Source: Ligustrum vulgare (lineage: Eukaryota; Streptophyta; Magnoliopsida; Lamiales; Oleaceae). Taken from it: DNA of 64,000 bases. A program made the position numbers and the translations under genes. A model generated the notes under the pieces. The model had not been told where the DNA came from. It did not search any database and saw nothing but the letters and a program-made list of their open reading frames with translations. Shown one piece after another: positions 47,827 to 62,530 of this stretch. Position 1 is the stretch's first letter. Each line of letters opens with the position of its first letter. The stretch lies in assembly GCA_963555705.1 (NCBI GenBank), contig OY743171.1, positions 27,770,852-27,834,851 on the forward strand, given 5' to 3'.

Positions 47827-50800
47827 AGTATAATAAACCCTTAGGATTGGGAACTCCCTTTTCAGGAATAATTTTGGGACTTCCACTGTTCTCTCCAATA
47901 CACTTTGGACAATTGAAATGGTTCATTGGTAGAATAAGCTATGATAAAAACACCGAGAGAATGCACTACTTAGAAAAAGTACAACTACGTGAAGAAAGAC
48001 ATTATTCATACCAGAAAAGACCGCAGGAACATGTTAAAAATGGCATTATAAAAGAATTGATATGTGGGAAGAAGGTTGGAGGAAAAATTATGGTCGACGA
48101 AGACCTGGGGACTCAATTTTTGAGTCAGATTTTTTAAGTTAGAGATTGAGACTCTTTTTTTGAGTAGAAACCCTTTGGATTTGGAATTCTGTTTTCCAGA
48201 ATAGTTTTTGGGCTTTCAGTGTTCCTTTCAATGCAATTTAGACAATTGAAATCGTTCGGTAGTAGAATAATCTATGATTAAGACACCAAGAGAATAACGC
48301 ACTAATTAATAAAAGTGCAACCACGTGAAGAAAGACATTATTCAAACCACACAAGAGTTTTCAAAACGTGTCAAAAGGGCATTATATAAGAAATGATATG
48401 TGGGAAGAAGGACGGAGTCAAAATTATGGTCTAAGACGACCAAGGGATGCAATTTGAAATTGAAAACCCGCAAGTACTGTGAATCAATTTTTTTTTCAAT
48501 TAGAAATTGAGACTATTTTTTTTAGTATAATTTACCCTTAGGATTTGGAACTCCCTTTTCAGGAATAATTTTGGGACTTCCACTGTTCTCTCCAATACAC
48601 TTTGGACAATTGAAATGGTTCATTGGTAGAACAAGCAATGATAAAGACACCGAGAGAATGCACTACTTAGAAAAAGTACAACTACGTGAAGAAAGACATT
48701 ATTCGTACCAGACAAGACTGCAAGAACATGTTAAAAATGGCATTTTTAGAAATCATATGTGGGAAGAAGGTTGGAGGAAAAATTATGGTCGACGAAGACC
48801 TGGGGAGGCAATTTTGAGTCAGATTTTTTAAGTTAGAGATTAAGACTCTTTTTTTGAGTAGAAACCCTTTGAATTTGGAATTCTGTTTTCAAGAACAGTT
48901 TTGGGGCTTTCAGTGTTCCTTTCAATGCAATTTAGACAATTGAAATCGTTCGTTGGTAGAATAAGCTATGATTAAGACACCAAGAGAATAATGCACTACT
49001 TAATAAAAGTACAACCACGTGAAGAAAGACATTATTCAAACCACACAAGAGTTTTAAAAATGTGTCAAATGGGAATTATATAAGAAATGATATGTGGGAA
49101 GAAGGATGGAGTCAAAATTATGGTCGAAGACGACCAAGGGATGCAATTTGAAATTGAAAACCCGCAAGTATTGTGAATCAATTTTTTTTCAATTAGAAAT
49201 TGAGACTATTTTTTTTAGTATAATAAACCCTTAGGATTGGGAACTCCCTTTTCAGGAATGATTTTGGGACTTCCACTGTTCTCTCCAATACACTTTGAAC
49301 AATTGAAATAGTTCATTGGTAGAATAAGCTATGATAAAAACACCGAGAGAATGCACTACTTAGAAAAAGTACAACTACGTGAATAATGCACTACTTAATA
49401 AAAGTACAACCACGTGAAGAAAGACATTATTCAAACCACACAAGAGTTTTCAAAACGTGTCAAATGGGAATTATATAAGAAATGATATGTGGGAAGAAGG
49501 ATGGAGTCAAAATTATGGTCGAAGACAGTCACCAAGGGATGCAATTTGAAATTGAAAACCCGCAAGTATTGTGAATCAATTTTTTTTCAATTAGAAATTG
49601 AGACTATTTTTTTTAGTATAATAAACCCTTAGGATTGGGAACTCCCTTTTCAGGAATGATTTTGGGACTTCCACTGTTCTCTCCAATACACTTTGAACAA
49701 TTGAAATGGTTCATTGGTAGAAGCTATGATAAAAACACCGAGAGAATGCACTTCTTAGAAAAAGTACAACTACGTGAATAATGCACTACTTAATAAAAGT
49801 ACAACCACGTGAAGAAAGACATTATTCAAACCACACAAGAGTTTTCAAAACGTGTCAAATGGGAATTATATAAGAAATGATATGTGGGAAGAAGGATGGA
49901 GTCAAAATTATGGTCGAAGACAGTCACCAAGGGATGCAATTTGAAATTGAAAACCCGCAAGTATTGTGAATAAATTTTTTTTCAATTAGAAATTGAGACT
50001 ATTTTTTTTAGTATAATAAACCCTTAGGATTGGGAACTCCCTTTTCAGGAATAATTTTGGGACTTCCACTGTTCTCTCCAATACACTTGGGACAATTGAA
50101 ATGGTCCACTGGTAGAATAAGCTATGATAAAAACACCGAGAGAATGCACTACTTAGAAAAAGTACAACTACGTGAAGAAAGACATTATTCATACCAGACA
50201 AGACTGCAAGAATATGTTAAAAATGGCATTATAAAAGTAATGATATGTGGGAAGAAGGTTGGAGGAAAAATTATGGTCGACGAAGACCTGGGGACTCAAT
50301 TTTTGAGTCAGATTTTTTAAGTTAGAGATTGAGACTCTTTTTTTGAGTAGAAACCCTTTGGATTTGGAATTCTGTTTTCAAGAATAGTTTTGGGGCTTTC
50401 AGTGTTCCTTTCAATGCAATTTAGACAATTGAAATCGTTCGTTGGTAGAATAAGCTATGATTAAGACACCAAGAGAATAATGCACTACTTAATAAAAGTA
50501 CAACGACGTGAAGAAAGACATTATTCAAACCACACAAGAGTTTTCAAAACGTGTCAAATGGGAATTATATAAGAAATGATATGTGGGAAGAAGGATGGAG
50601 TCAAAATTATGGTCGAAGATGACCAAGGGACGCAATTTGAAATTGAAAACCCCCAAGTGTTGTGAATCAATTTTTTTTTTCAATTAGAAATTGAGACTAT
50701 TTTTTTTAGTATAATAAACCCTTAGGATTGGGAACTCCCTTTTCAGGAATGATTTTGGGACTTCCACTGTTCTCTCCAATACACTTTGAACAATTGAAAT

Positions 50801-52596
50801 AGTTCATTGGTAGAATAAGCTATGATAAAAACACCGAGAGAATGCACTACTTAGAAAAAGTACAACTACGTGAATAATGCACTACTTAATAAAAGTACAA
50901 CCACGTGACGAAAGACATTATTCAAACCACACAAGAGTTTTCAAAACGTGTCGAATGGGAATTATATAAGAAATGATATGTGGGAAGAAGGATGGAGTCA
51001 AAATTATGGTCGAAGACAGTCACCAAGGGATGCAATTTGAAATTGAAAACCCGCAAGTATTGTGAATCAATTTTTTTTCAATTAGAAATTGAGACTATTT
51101 TTTTTAGTATAATAAACCCTTAGGATTGGGAACTCCCTTTTCAGGAATGATTTTGGGACTTCCACTGTTCTCTCCAATACACTTTGAACAATTGAAATGG
51201 TTCATTGGTAGAAGCTATGATAAAAACACCGAGAGAATGCACTTCTCAGAAAAAGTACAACTAAGTGAATAATGCACTACTTAATAAAAGTACAACCACG
51301 TGAAGAAAGACATTATTCAAACCACACAAGAGTTTTCAAAACGTGTCAAATGGGAATTATATAAGAAATGATATGTGGGAAGAAGGATGGAGTCAAAATT
51401 ATGGTCGAAGACAGTCACCAAGGGATGCAATTTGAAATTGAAAACCCGCAAGTATTGTGAATAAATTTTTTTTCAATTAGAAATTGAGACTATTTTTTTT
51501 AGTATAATAAACCCTTAGGATTGGGAACTCCCTTTTCAGGAATAATTTTGGGACTTCCACTGTTCTCTCCAATACACTTGGGACAATTGAAATGGTCCAC
51601 TGGTAGAATAAGCTATGATAAAAACACCGAGAGAATGCACTACTTAGAAAAAGTACAACTACGTGAAGAAAGACATTATTCATACCAGACAAGACTGCAA
51701 GAATATGTTAAAAATGGCATTATAAAAGTAATGATATGTGGGAAGAAGGTTGGAGGAAAAATTATGGTCGACGAAGACCTGGGGACTCAATTTTTGAGTC
51801 AGATTTTTTAAGTTAGAGATTGAGACTCTTTTTTTGAGTAGAAACCCTTTGGATTTGGAATTCTGTTTTCAAGAATAGTTTTGGGGCTTTCAGTGTTCCT
51901 TTCAATGCAATTTAGACAATTGAAATCGTTCGTTGGTAGAATAAGCTATGATTAAGACACCAAGAGAATAATGCACTACTTAATAAAAGTACAACGACGT
52001 GAAGAAAGACATTATTCAAACCACACAAGAGTTTTCAAAACGTGTCAAATGGGAATTATATAAGAAATGATATGTGGGAAGAAGGATGGAGTCAAAATTA
52101 TGGTCGAAGATGACCAAGGGACGCAATTTGAAATTGAAAACCCCCAAGTGTTGTGAATCAATTTTTTTTTTCAATTAGAAATTGAGACTATTTTTTTTAG
52201 TATAATAAACCCTTAGGATTGGGAACTCCCTTTTCAGGAATGATTTTGGGACTTCCACTGTTCTCTCCAATACACTTTGAACAATTGAAATAGTTCATTG
52301 GTAGAATAAGCTATGATAAAAACACCGAGAGAATGCACTACTTAGAAAAAGTACAACTACGTGAATAATGCACTACTTAATAAAAGTACAACCACGTGAA
52401 GAAAGACATTATTCAAACCATACAAGAGTTTTCAAAACGTGTCAAATGGGAATTATATAAGAAATGATATGTGGGAAGAAGGATGGAGTCAAAATTATGG
52501 TCGAAGACAGTCCCCAAGGGAGGCAATTTGAAATTGAAAACCCGCAAGTATTGTGAATCAATTTTTTATCAATTAGAAATTGAGACTATTTTTTTT
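47827..52596 (+). repeat. 8-monomer duplication, copy 2, extended by A-B-H segments (4770 bp)
   Basis: Order and starts: A 47827, B' 48163, A' 48524, B'' 48857, H 49217, Hv 49615, A 50010, B 50346, H 50708, Hv 51106, A 51501, B 51837, H 52199. The A' at 48524 shares AAAGACACC and GGGAGGCAATT with the A' at 45642. From 50708 on, the block carries private variants also found at 21503-23391, 29,205 bp away. Confidence 0.87.
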
Positions 52597-52993
52597 AGTA
52601 TAATAAACCCTTAGGATTGGGAACTCCCTTTTCAGGAATAATTTTGGGACTTCCACTGTTCTCTCCAATACACTTGGGACAATTGAAATGGTCCATTGGT
52701 AGAATAAGCTATGATAAAAACACCGAAAGAATGCACTACTTAGAAAAAGTACAACTACGTGAATAATGCACTACTTAATAAAAGTACAACCACGTGAAGA
52801 AAGACATTATTCAAACCACACAAGAGTTTTCAAAACGTGTCAAAAGGGCATTATATAAGAAATGATATGTGGGAAGAAGGACGGAGTCAAAATTATGGTC
52901 TAAGACGACCAAGGGATGCAATTTGAAATTGAAAACCCGCAAGTACTGTGAATCAATTTTTTTTTCAATTAGAAATTGAGACTATTTTTTTTT
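52597..52993 (+). repeat. Hybrid monomer H' (A front, H junction, B' rear)
   Basis: The front is the A subtype with TGGTCCATTGG and ACCGAAAGAATGC (as at 13252). The middle carries the H 35-bp duplication. The rear is B' (CAAAAGGGCAT, GGACGGAG, GGTCTAAGACG). In earlier blocks this slot holds the pair A plus B' (336 + 363 bp), so H' amounts to a deletion of about 301 bp. Copies start at 52597, 55177, 56669, 58852, 60347 and 62531, all in the last 12 kb. The copy at 58852 has an Hv-type tail (CAGTCACAAAGG, GAATAAATT) leading into A instead of A'. Confidence 0.9.
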
Positions 52994-55900
52994 AGTATAA
53001 TAAACCCTTAGGATTTGGAACTCCCTTTTCAGGAATAATTTTGGGACTTCCACTGTTCTCTCCAATACACTTTGGACAATTGAAATGGTTCATTGGTAGA
53101 ACAAGCAATGATAAAAACACCGAGAGAATGCACTACTTAGAAAAAGTACAACTACGTGAAGAAAGACATTATTCGTACCAGACAAGACTGCAAGAACATG
53201 TTAAAAATGGCATTTTTAGAAATGATAAGTGGGAAGAAGGTTGGAGGAAAAATTATGGTCGACGAAGACCTGGGGATGCAATTTTGAGTCAGATTTTTTA
53301 AGTTAGAGATTAAGACTCTTTTTTTGAGTAGAAACCCTTTGGATTTGGAATTCTGTTTTCAAGAACAGTTTTGGGGCTTTCAGTGTTCCTTTCAATGCAA
53401 TTTAGACAATTGAAATCGTTCGTTGGTAGAATAAGCTATGATTAAGACACCAAGAGAATAATGCACTACTTAATAAAAGTACAACCACGTGAAGAAAGAC
53501 ATTATTCAAACCACACAAGAGTTTTAAAAATGTGTCAAATGGGAATTATATAAGAAATGATATGTGGGAAGAAGGATGGAGTCAAAATTATGGTCGAAGA
53601 CGACCAAGGGATGCATTTTGAAATTGAAAACCCGCAAGTATTGTGAATCAATTTTTTTTTCAATTAGAAATTGAGACTATTTTTTTTTAGTATAATAAAC
53701 CCTTAGGATTTGGAACTCCCTTTTCAGGAATAATTTTGGGACCTCCACTGTTCTCTCCAATACACTTTGGACAATTGAAATGGTTCATTGGTAGAACAAG
53801 CAATGATAAAAACACCGAGAGAATGCACTACTTAGAAAAAGTACAACTACGTGAAGAAAGACATTATTCGTACCAGACAAGACTGCAAGAACATGTTAAA
53901 AATGGCATTTTTAGAAATGATATGTGGGAAGAAGGTTGGAGGAAAAATTATGGTCGACGAAGACCTGGGGATGCAATTTTGAGTCAGATTTTTTAAGTTA
54001 GAGATTAAGACTCTTTTTTTGAGTAGAAACCCTTTGAATTTGGAATTCTGTTTTCAAGAACAGTTTTGGGGCTTTCAGTGTTCCTTTCAATGCAATTTAG
54101 ACAATTGAAATCGTTCGTTGGTAGAATAAGCTATGATTAAGACACCAAGAGAATAATGCACTACTTAATAAAAGTACAACCACGTGAAGAAAGACATTAT
54201 TCAAACCACACAAGAGTTTTAAAAATGTGTCAAATGGGAATTATATAAGAAATGATATGTGGGAAGAAGGATGGAGTCAAAATTATGGTCGAAGACGACC
54301 AAGGGATGCAATTTGAAATTGAAAACCCGCAAGTATTGTGAATCAATTTTTTTTCAATTAGAAATTGAGACTATTTTTTTTAGTATAATAAACCCTTAGG
54401 ATTGGGAACTCCCTTTTCAGGAATGATTTTGGGACTTCCACTGTTCTCTCCAATACACTTTGAACAATTGAAATAGTTCATTGGTAGAATAAGCTATGAT
54501 AAAAACACCGAGAGAATGCACTACTTAGAAAAAGTACAACTACGTGAATAATGCACTACTTAATAAAAGTACAACGACGTGAAGAAAGACATTATTCAAA
54601 CCACACAAGAGTTTTCAAAACGTGTCAAATGGGAATTATATAAGAAATGATATGTGGGAAGAAGGATGGAGTCAAAATTATGGTCGAAGATGACCAAGGG
54701 ACGCAATTTGAAATTGAAAACCCCCAAGTGTTGTGAATCAATTTTTTTTTTCAATTAGAAATTGAGACTATTTTTTTTAGTATAATAAACCCTTAGGATT
54801 GGGAACTCCCTTTTCAGGAATGATTTTGGGACTTCCACTGTTCTCTCCAATACACTTTGAACAATTGAAATAGTTCATTGGTAGAATAAGCTATGATAAA
54901 AACACCGAGAGAATGCACTACTTAGAAAAAGTACAACTACGTGAATAATGCACTACTTAATAAAAGTACAACCACGTGAAGAAAGACATTATTCAAACCA
55001 CACAAGAGTTTTCAAAACGTGTCAAATGGGAATTATATAAGAAATGATATGTGGGAAGAAGGATGGAGTCAAAATTATGGTCGAAGACAGTCCCCAAGGG
55101 ATGCAATTTGAAATTGAAAACCCGCAAGTATTGTGAATCAATTTTTTCTCAATTAGAAATTGAGACTATTTTTTTTAGTATAATAAACCCTTAGGATTGG
55201 GAACTCCCTTTTCAGGAATAATTTTGGGACTTCCACTGTTCTCTCCAATACACTTGGGACAATTGAAATGGTCCATTGGTAGAATAAGCTATGATAAAAA
55301 CACCGAAAGAATGCACTACTTAGAAAAAGTACAACTACGTGAATAATGCACTACTTAATAAAAGTACAACCACGTGAAGAAAGACATTATTCAAACCACA
55401 CAAGAGTTTTCAAAACGTGTCAAAAGGGCATTATATAAGAAATGATATGTGGGAAGAAGGACGGAGTCAAAATTATGGTCTAAGACGACCAAGGGATGCA
55501 ATTTGAAATTGAAAACCCGCAAGTACTGTGAATCAATTTTTTTTTCAATTAGAAATTGAGACTATTTTTTTTAGTATAATAAACCCTTAGGATTGGGAAC
55601 TCCCTTTTCAGGAATAATTTTGGGACTTCCACTGTTCTCTCCAATACACTTGGGACAATTGAAATGGTCCACTGGTAGAATAAGCTATGATAAAAACACC
55701 GAGAGAATGCACTACTTAGAAAAAGTACAACTACGTGAAGAAAGACATTATTCATACCAGACAAGACTGCAAGAATATGTTAAAAATGGCATTATAAAAG
55801 TAATGATATGTGGGAAGAAGGTTGGAGGAAAAATTATGGTCGACGAAGACCTGGGGACTCAATTTTTGAGTCAGATTTTTTAAGTTAGAGATTGAGACTC

Positions 55901-56668
55901 TTTTTTTGAGTAGAAACCCTTTGGATTTGGAATTCTGTTTTCAAGAATAGTTTTGGGGCTTTCAGTGTTCCTTTCAATGCAATTTAGACAATTGAAATCG
56001 TTCGTTGGTAGAATAAGCTATGATTAAGACACCAAGAGAATAATGCACTACTTAATAAAAGTACAACGACGTGAAGAAAGACATTATTCAAACCACACAA
56101 GAGTTTTCAAAACGTGTCAAATGGGAATTATATAAGAAATGATATGTGGGAAGAAGGATGGAGTCAAAATTATGGTCGAAGATGACCAAGGGACGCAATT
56201 TGAAATTGAAAACCCCCAAGTGTTGTGAATCAATTTTTTTTTTCAATTAGAAATTGAGACTATTTTTTTTAGTATAATAAACCCTTAGGATTGGGAACTC
56301 CCTTTTCAGGAATGATTTTGGGACTTCCACTGTTCTCTCCAATACACTTTGAACAATTGAAATAGTTCATTGGTAGAATAAGCTATGATAAAAACACCGA
56401 GAGAATGCACTACTTAGAAAAAGTACAACTACGTGAATAATGCACTACTTAATAAAAGTACAACCACGTGAAGAAAGACATTATTCAAACCACACAAGAG
56501 TTTTCAAAACGTGTCAAATGGGAATTATATAAGAAATGATATGTGGGAAGAAGGATGGAGTCAAAATTATGGTCGAAGACAGTCCCCAAGGGATGCAATT
56601 TGAAATTGAAAACCCGCAAGTATTGTGAATCAATTTTTTCTCAATTAGAAATTGAGACTATTTTTTTT
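52597..56668 (+). repeat. H'-based HOR, copy with one extra H (11 units, 4072 bp)
   Basis: Order and starts: H' 52597, A' 52994, B'' 53327, A' 53689, B'' 54022, H 54382, H 54779, H' 55177, A 55573, B 55909, H 56271. The H at 54382 has a B-type rear (ACGACGTG, GATGACC, CCCCCAAG), which marks the event that inserted the extra 397-bp unit. Confidence 0.87.
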
Positions 56669-59600
56669 AGTATAATAAACCCTTAGGATTGGGAACTCCC
56701 TTTTCAGGAATAATTTTGGGACTTCCACTGTTCTCTCCAATACACTTGGGACAATTGAAATGGTCCATTGGTAGAATAAGCTATGATAAAAACACCGAAA
56801 GAATGCACTACTTAGAAAAAGTACAACTACGTGAATAATGCACTACTTAATAAAAGTACAACCACGTGAAGAAAGACATTATTCAAACCACACAAGAGTT
56901 TTCAAAACGTGTCAAAAGGGCATTATATAAGAAATGATATGTGGGAAGAAGGACGGAGTCAAAATTATGGTCTAAGACGACCAAGGGATGCAATTTGAAA
57001 TTGAAAACCCGCAAGTACTGTGAATCAATTTTTTTTTCAATTAGAAATTGAGACTATTTTTTTTTTAGTATAATAAACCCTTAGGATTTGGAACTCCCTT
57101 TTCAGGAATAATTTTGGGACTTCCACTGTTCTCTCCAATACACTTTGGACAATTGAAATGGTTCATTGGTAGAACAAGCAATGATAAAAACACCGAGAGA
57201 ATGCACTACTTAGAAAAAGTACAACTACGTGAAGAAAGACATTATTCGTACCAGACAAGACTGCAAGAACATGTTAAAAATGGCATTTTTAGAAATGATA
57301 AGTGGGAAGAAGGTTGGAGGAAAAATTATGGTCGACGAAGACCTGGGGATGCAATTTTGAGTCAGATTTTTTAAGTTAGAGATTAAGACTCTTTTTTTGA
57401 GTAGAAACCCTTTGGATTTGGAATTCTGTTTTCAAGAACAGTTTTGGGGCTTTCAGTGTTCCTTTCAATGCAATTTAGACAATTGAAATCGTTCGTTGGT
57501 AGAATAAGCTATGATTAAGACACCAAGAGAATAATGCACTACTTAATAAAAGTACAACCACGTGAAGAAAGACATTATTCAAACCACACAAGAGTTTTAA
57601 AAATGTGTCAAATGGGAATTATATAAGAAATGATATGTGGGAAGAAGGATGGAGTCAAAATTATGGTCGAAGACGACCAAGGGATGCAATTTGAAATTGA
57701 AAACCCGCAAGTATTGTGAATCAATTTTTTTTCAATTAGAAATTGAGAGTATTTTTTTTTTAGTATAATAAACCCTTAGGATTTGGAACTCCCTTTTCAG
57801 GAATAATTTTGGGACCTCCACTGTTCTCTCCAATACACTTTGGACAATTGAAATGGTTCATTGGTAGAACAAGCAATGATAAAAACACCGAGAGAATGCA
57901 CTACTTAGAAAAAGTACAACTACGTGAAGAAAGACATTATTCGTACCAGACAAGACTGCAAGAACATGTTAAAAATGGCATTTTTAGAAATGATATGTGG
58001 GAAGAAGGTTGGAGGAAAAATTATGGTCGACGAAGACCTGGGTATGCAATTTTGAGTCAGATTTTTTAAGTTAGAGATTAAGACTCTTTTTTTGAGTAGA
58101 AACCCTTTGAATTTGGAATTCTGTTTTCAAGAACAGTTTTGGGGCTTTCAGTGTTCCTTTCAATGCAATTTAGACAATTGAAATCGTTCGTTGGTAGAAT
58201 AAGCTATGATTAAGACACCAAGAGAATAATGCACTACTTAATAAAAGTACAACCACGTGAAGAAAGACATTATTCAAACCACACAAGAGTTTTAAAAATG
58301 TGTCAAATGGGAATTATATAAGAAATGATATGTGGGAAGAAGGATGGAGTCAAAATTATGGTCGAAGACGACCAAGGGATGCAATTTGAAATTGAAAACC
58401 CGCAAGTATTGTGAATCAATTTTTTTTCAATTAGAAATTGAGACTATTTTTTTTAGTATAATAAACCCTTAGGATTGTTACTCCCTTTTCAGGAATGATT
58501 TTGGGACTTCCACTGTTCTCTCCAATACACTTTGAACAATTGAAATAGTTCATTGGTAGAATAAGCTATGATAAAAACACCGAGAGAATGCACTACTTAG
58601 AAAAAGTACAACTACGTGAATAATGCACTACTTAATAAAAGTACAACCACGTGAAGAAAGACATTATTCAAACCACACAAGAGTTTTCAAAACGTGTCAA
58701 ATGGGAATTATATAAGAAATGATATGTGGGAAGAAGGATGGAGTCAAAATTATGGTCGAAGACAGTCCCCAAGGGATGCAATTTGAAATTGAAAACCCGC
58801 AAGTATTGTGAATCAATTTTTTCTCAATTAGAAATTGAGACTATTTTTTTTAGTATAATAAACCCTTAGGATTGGGAACTCCCTTTTCAGGAATAATTTT
58901 GGGACTTCCACTGTTCTCTCCAATACACTTGGGACAATTGAAATGGTCCATTGGTAGAATAAGCTATGATAAAAACACCGAAAGAATGCACTACTTAGAA
59001 AAAGTACAACTACGTGAATAATGCACTACTTAATAAAAGTACAACCACGTGAAGAAAGACATTATTCAAACCACACAAGAGTTTTCAAAACGTGTCAAAA
59101 GGGCATTATATAAGAAATGATATGTGGGAAGAAGGACGGAGTCAAAATTATGGTCTAAGACAGTCACAAAGGGATGCAATTTGAAATTGAAAACCCGCAA
59201 GTATTGTGAATAAATTTTTTTTCAATTAGAAATTGAGACTATTTTTTTTAGTATAATAAACCCTTAGGATTGGGAACTCCCTTTTCAAGAATAATTTTGG
59301 GACTTCCACTGTTCTCTCCAATACACTTGGGACAATTGAAATGGTCCACTGGTAGAATAAGCTATGATAAAAACACCGAGAGAATGCACTACTTAGAAAA
59401 AGTACAACTACGTGAAGAAAGACATTATTCATACCAGACAAGACTGCAAGAATATGTTAAAAATGGCATTATAAAAGTAATGATATGTGGGAAGAAGGTT
59501 GGAGGAAAAATTATGGTCGACGAAGACCTGGGGACTCAATTTTTGAGTCAGATTTTTTAAGTTAGAGATTGAGACTCTTTTTTTGAGTAGAAACCCTTTG

Positions 59601-60346
59601 GATTTGGAATTCTGTTTTCAAGAATAGTTTTGGGGCTTTCAGTGTTCCTTTCAATGCAATTTAGACAATTGAAATCGTTCGTTGGTAGAATAAGCTATGA
59701 TTAAGACACCAAGAGAATAATGCACTACTTAATAAAAGTACAACGACGTGAAGAAAGACATTATTCAAACCACACAAGAGTTTTCAAAACGTGTCAAATG
59801 GGAATTATATAAGAAATGATATGTGGGAAGAAGGATGGAGTCAAAATTATGGTCGAAGATGACCAAGGGACGCAATTTGAAATTGAAAACCCCCAAGTGT
59901 TGTGAATCAATTTTTTTTTTTCAATTAGAAATTGAGACTATTTTTTTTAGTATAATAAACCCTTAGGATTGGGAACTCCCTTTTCAGGAATGATTTTGGT
60001 ACTTCCACTGTTCTCTCCAATACACTTTGAACAATTGAAATAGTTCATTGGTAGAATAAGCTATGATAAAAACACCGAGAGAATGCACTACTTAGAAAAA
60101 GTACAACTACGTGAATAATGCACTACTTAATAAAAGTACAACCACGTGAAGAAAGACATTATTCAAACCACACAAGAGTTTTCAAAACGTGTCAAATGGG
60201 AATTATATAAGAAATGATATGTGGGAAGAAGGATGGAGTCAAAATTATGGTCGAAGACAGTCCCCAAGGGATGCAATTTGAAATTGAAAACCCGCAAGTA
60301 TTGTGAATCAATTTTTTCTCAATTAGAAATTGAGACTATTTTTTTT
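56669..60346 (+). repeat. H'-based 10-mer HOR (3678 bp)
   Basis: Order and starts: H' 56669, A' 57067, B'' 57400, A' 57762, B'' 58095, H 58455, H' 58852, A 59250, B 59586, H 59949. The 11-mer becomes this order by replacing A-B' with H' and Hv with H'. The H at 58455 has a small rearrangement near its start (GGATTGTTACTCCC). Confidence 0.88.
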
Positions 60347-62530
60347 AGTATAATAAACCCTTAGGATTGGGAACTCCCTTTTCAGGAATAATTTTGGGAC
60401 TTCCACTGTTCTCTCCAATACACTTGGGACAATTGAAATGGTCCATTGGTAGAATAAGCTATGATAAAAACACCGAAAGAATGCACTACTTAGAAAAAGT
60501 ACAACTACGTGAATAATGCACTACTTAATAAAAGTACAACCACGTGAAGAAAGACATTATTCAAACCACACAAGAGTTTTCAAAACGTGTCAAAAGGGCA
60601 TTATATAAGAAATGATATGTGGGAAGAAGGACGGAGTCAAAATTATGGTCTAAGACGACCAAGGGATGCAATTTGAAATTGAAAACCCGCAAGTACTGTG
60701 AATCAATTTTTTTTTCAATTAGAAATTGAGACTATTTTTTTTTTAGTATAATAAACCCTTAGGATTTGGAACTCCCTTTTCAGGAATAATTTTGGGACTT
60801 CCACTGTTCTCTCCAATACACTTTGGACAATTGAAATGGTTCATTGGTAGAACAAGCAATGATAAAAACACCGAGAGAATGCACTACTTAGAAAAAGTAC
60901 AACTACGTGAAGAAAGACATTATTCGTACCAGACAAGACTGCAAGAACATGTTAAAAATGGCATTTTTAGAAATGATAAGTGGGAAGAAGGTTGGAGGAA
61001 AAATTATGGTCGACGAAGACCTGGGGATGCAATTTTGAGTCAGATTTTTTAAGTTAGAGATTAAGACTCTTTTTTTGAGTAGAAACCCTTTGGATTTGGA
61101 ATTCTGTTTTCAAGAACAGTTTTGGGGCTTTCAGTGTTCCTTTCAATGCAATTTAGACAATTGAAATCGTTCGTTGGTAGAATAAGCTATGATTAAGACA
61201 CCAAGAGAATAATGCACTACTTAATAAAAGTACAACCACGTGAAGAAAGACATTATTCAAACCACACAAGAGTTTTAAAAATGTGTCAAATGGGAATTAT
61301 ATAAGAAATGATATGTGGGAAGAAGGATGGAGTCAAAATTATGGTCGAAGACGACCAAGGGATGCAATTTGAAATTGAAAACCCGCAAGTATTGTGAATC
61401 AATTTTTTTTCAATTAGAAATTGAGAGTATTTTTTTTTTAGTATAATAAACCCTTAGGATTTGGAACTCCCTTTTCAGGAATAATTTTGGGACCTCCACT
61501 GTTCTCTCCAATACACTTTGGACAATTGAAATGGTTCATTGGTAGAACAAGCAATGATAAAAACACCGAGAGAATGCACTACTTAGAAAAAGTACAACTA
61601 CGTGAAGAAAGACATTATTCGTACCAGACAAGACTGCAAGAACATGTTAAAAATGGCATTTTTAGAAATGATATGTGGGAAGAAGGTTGGAGGAAAAATT
61701 ATGGTCGACGAAGACCTGGGGATGCAATTTTGAGTCAGATTTTTTAAGTTAGAGATTAAGACTCTTTTTTTGAGTAGAAACCCTTTGAATTTGGAATTCT
61801 GTTTTCAAGAACAGTTTTGGGGCTTTCAGTGTTCCTTTCAATGCAATTTAGACAATTGAAATCGTTCGTTGGTAGAATAAGCTATGATTAAGACACCAAG
61901 AGAATAATGCACTACTTAATAAAAGTACAACCACGTGAAGAAAGACATTATTCAAACCACACAAGAGTTTTAAAAATGTGTCAAATGGGAATTATATAAG
62001 AAATGATATGTGGGAAGAAGGATGGAGTCAAAATTATGGTCGAAGACGACCAAGGGATGCAATTTGAAATTGAAAACCCGCAAGTATTGTGAATCAATTT
62101 TTTTTCAATTAGAAATTGAGACTATTTTTTTTAGTATAATAAACCCTTAGGATTGGGAACTCCCTTTTCAGGAATGATTTTGGGACTTCCACTGTTCTCT
62201 CCAATACACTTTGAACAATTGAAATAGTTCATTGGTAGAATAAGCTATGATAAAAACACCGAGAGAATGCACTACTTAGAAAAAGTACAACTACGTGAAT
62301 AATGCACTACTTAATAAAAGTACAACCACGTGAAGAAAGACATTATTCAAACCACACAAGAGTTTTCAAAACGTGTCAAATGGGAATTATATAAGAAATG
62401 ATATGTGGGAAGAAGGATGGAGTCAAAATTATGGTCGAAGACAGTCCCCAAGGGATGCAATTTGAAATTGAAAACCCGCAAGTATTGTGAATCAATTTTT
62501 TCTCAATTAGAAATTGAGACTATTTTTTTT
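60347..62530 (+). repeat. H'-based 6-mer HOR (2184 bp)
   Basis: Order and starts: H' 60347, A' 60745, B'' 61078, A' 61440, B'' 61773, H 62133. The next unit is again H', so the A-B-H part is skipped and the HOR has shortened to a 6-mer. Confidence 0.87.
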
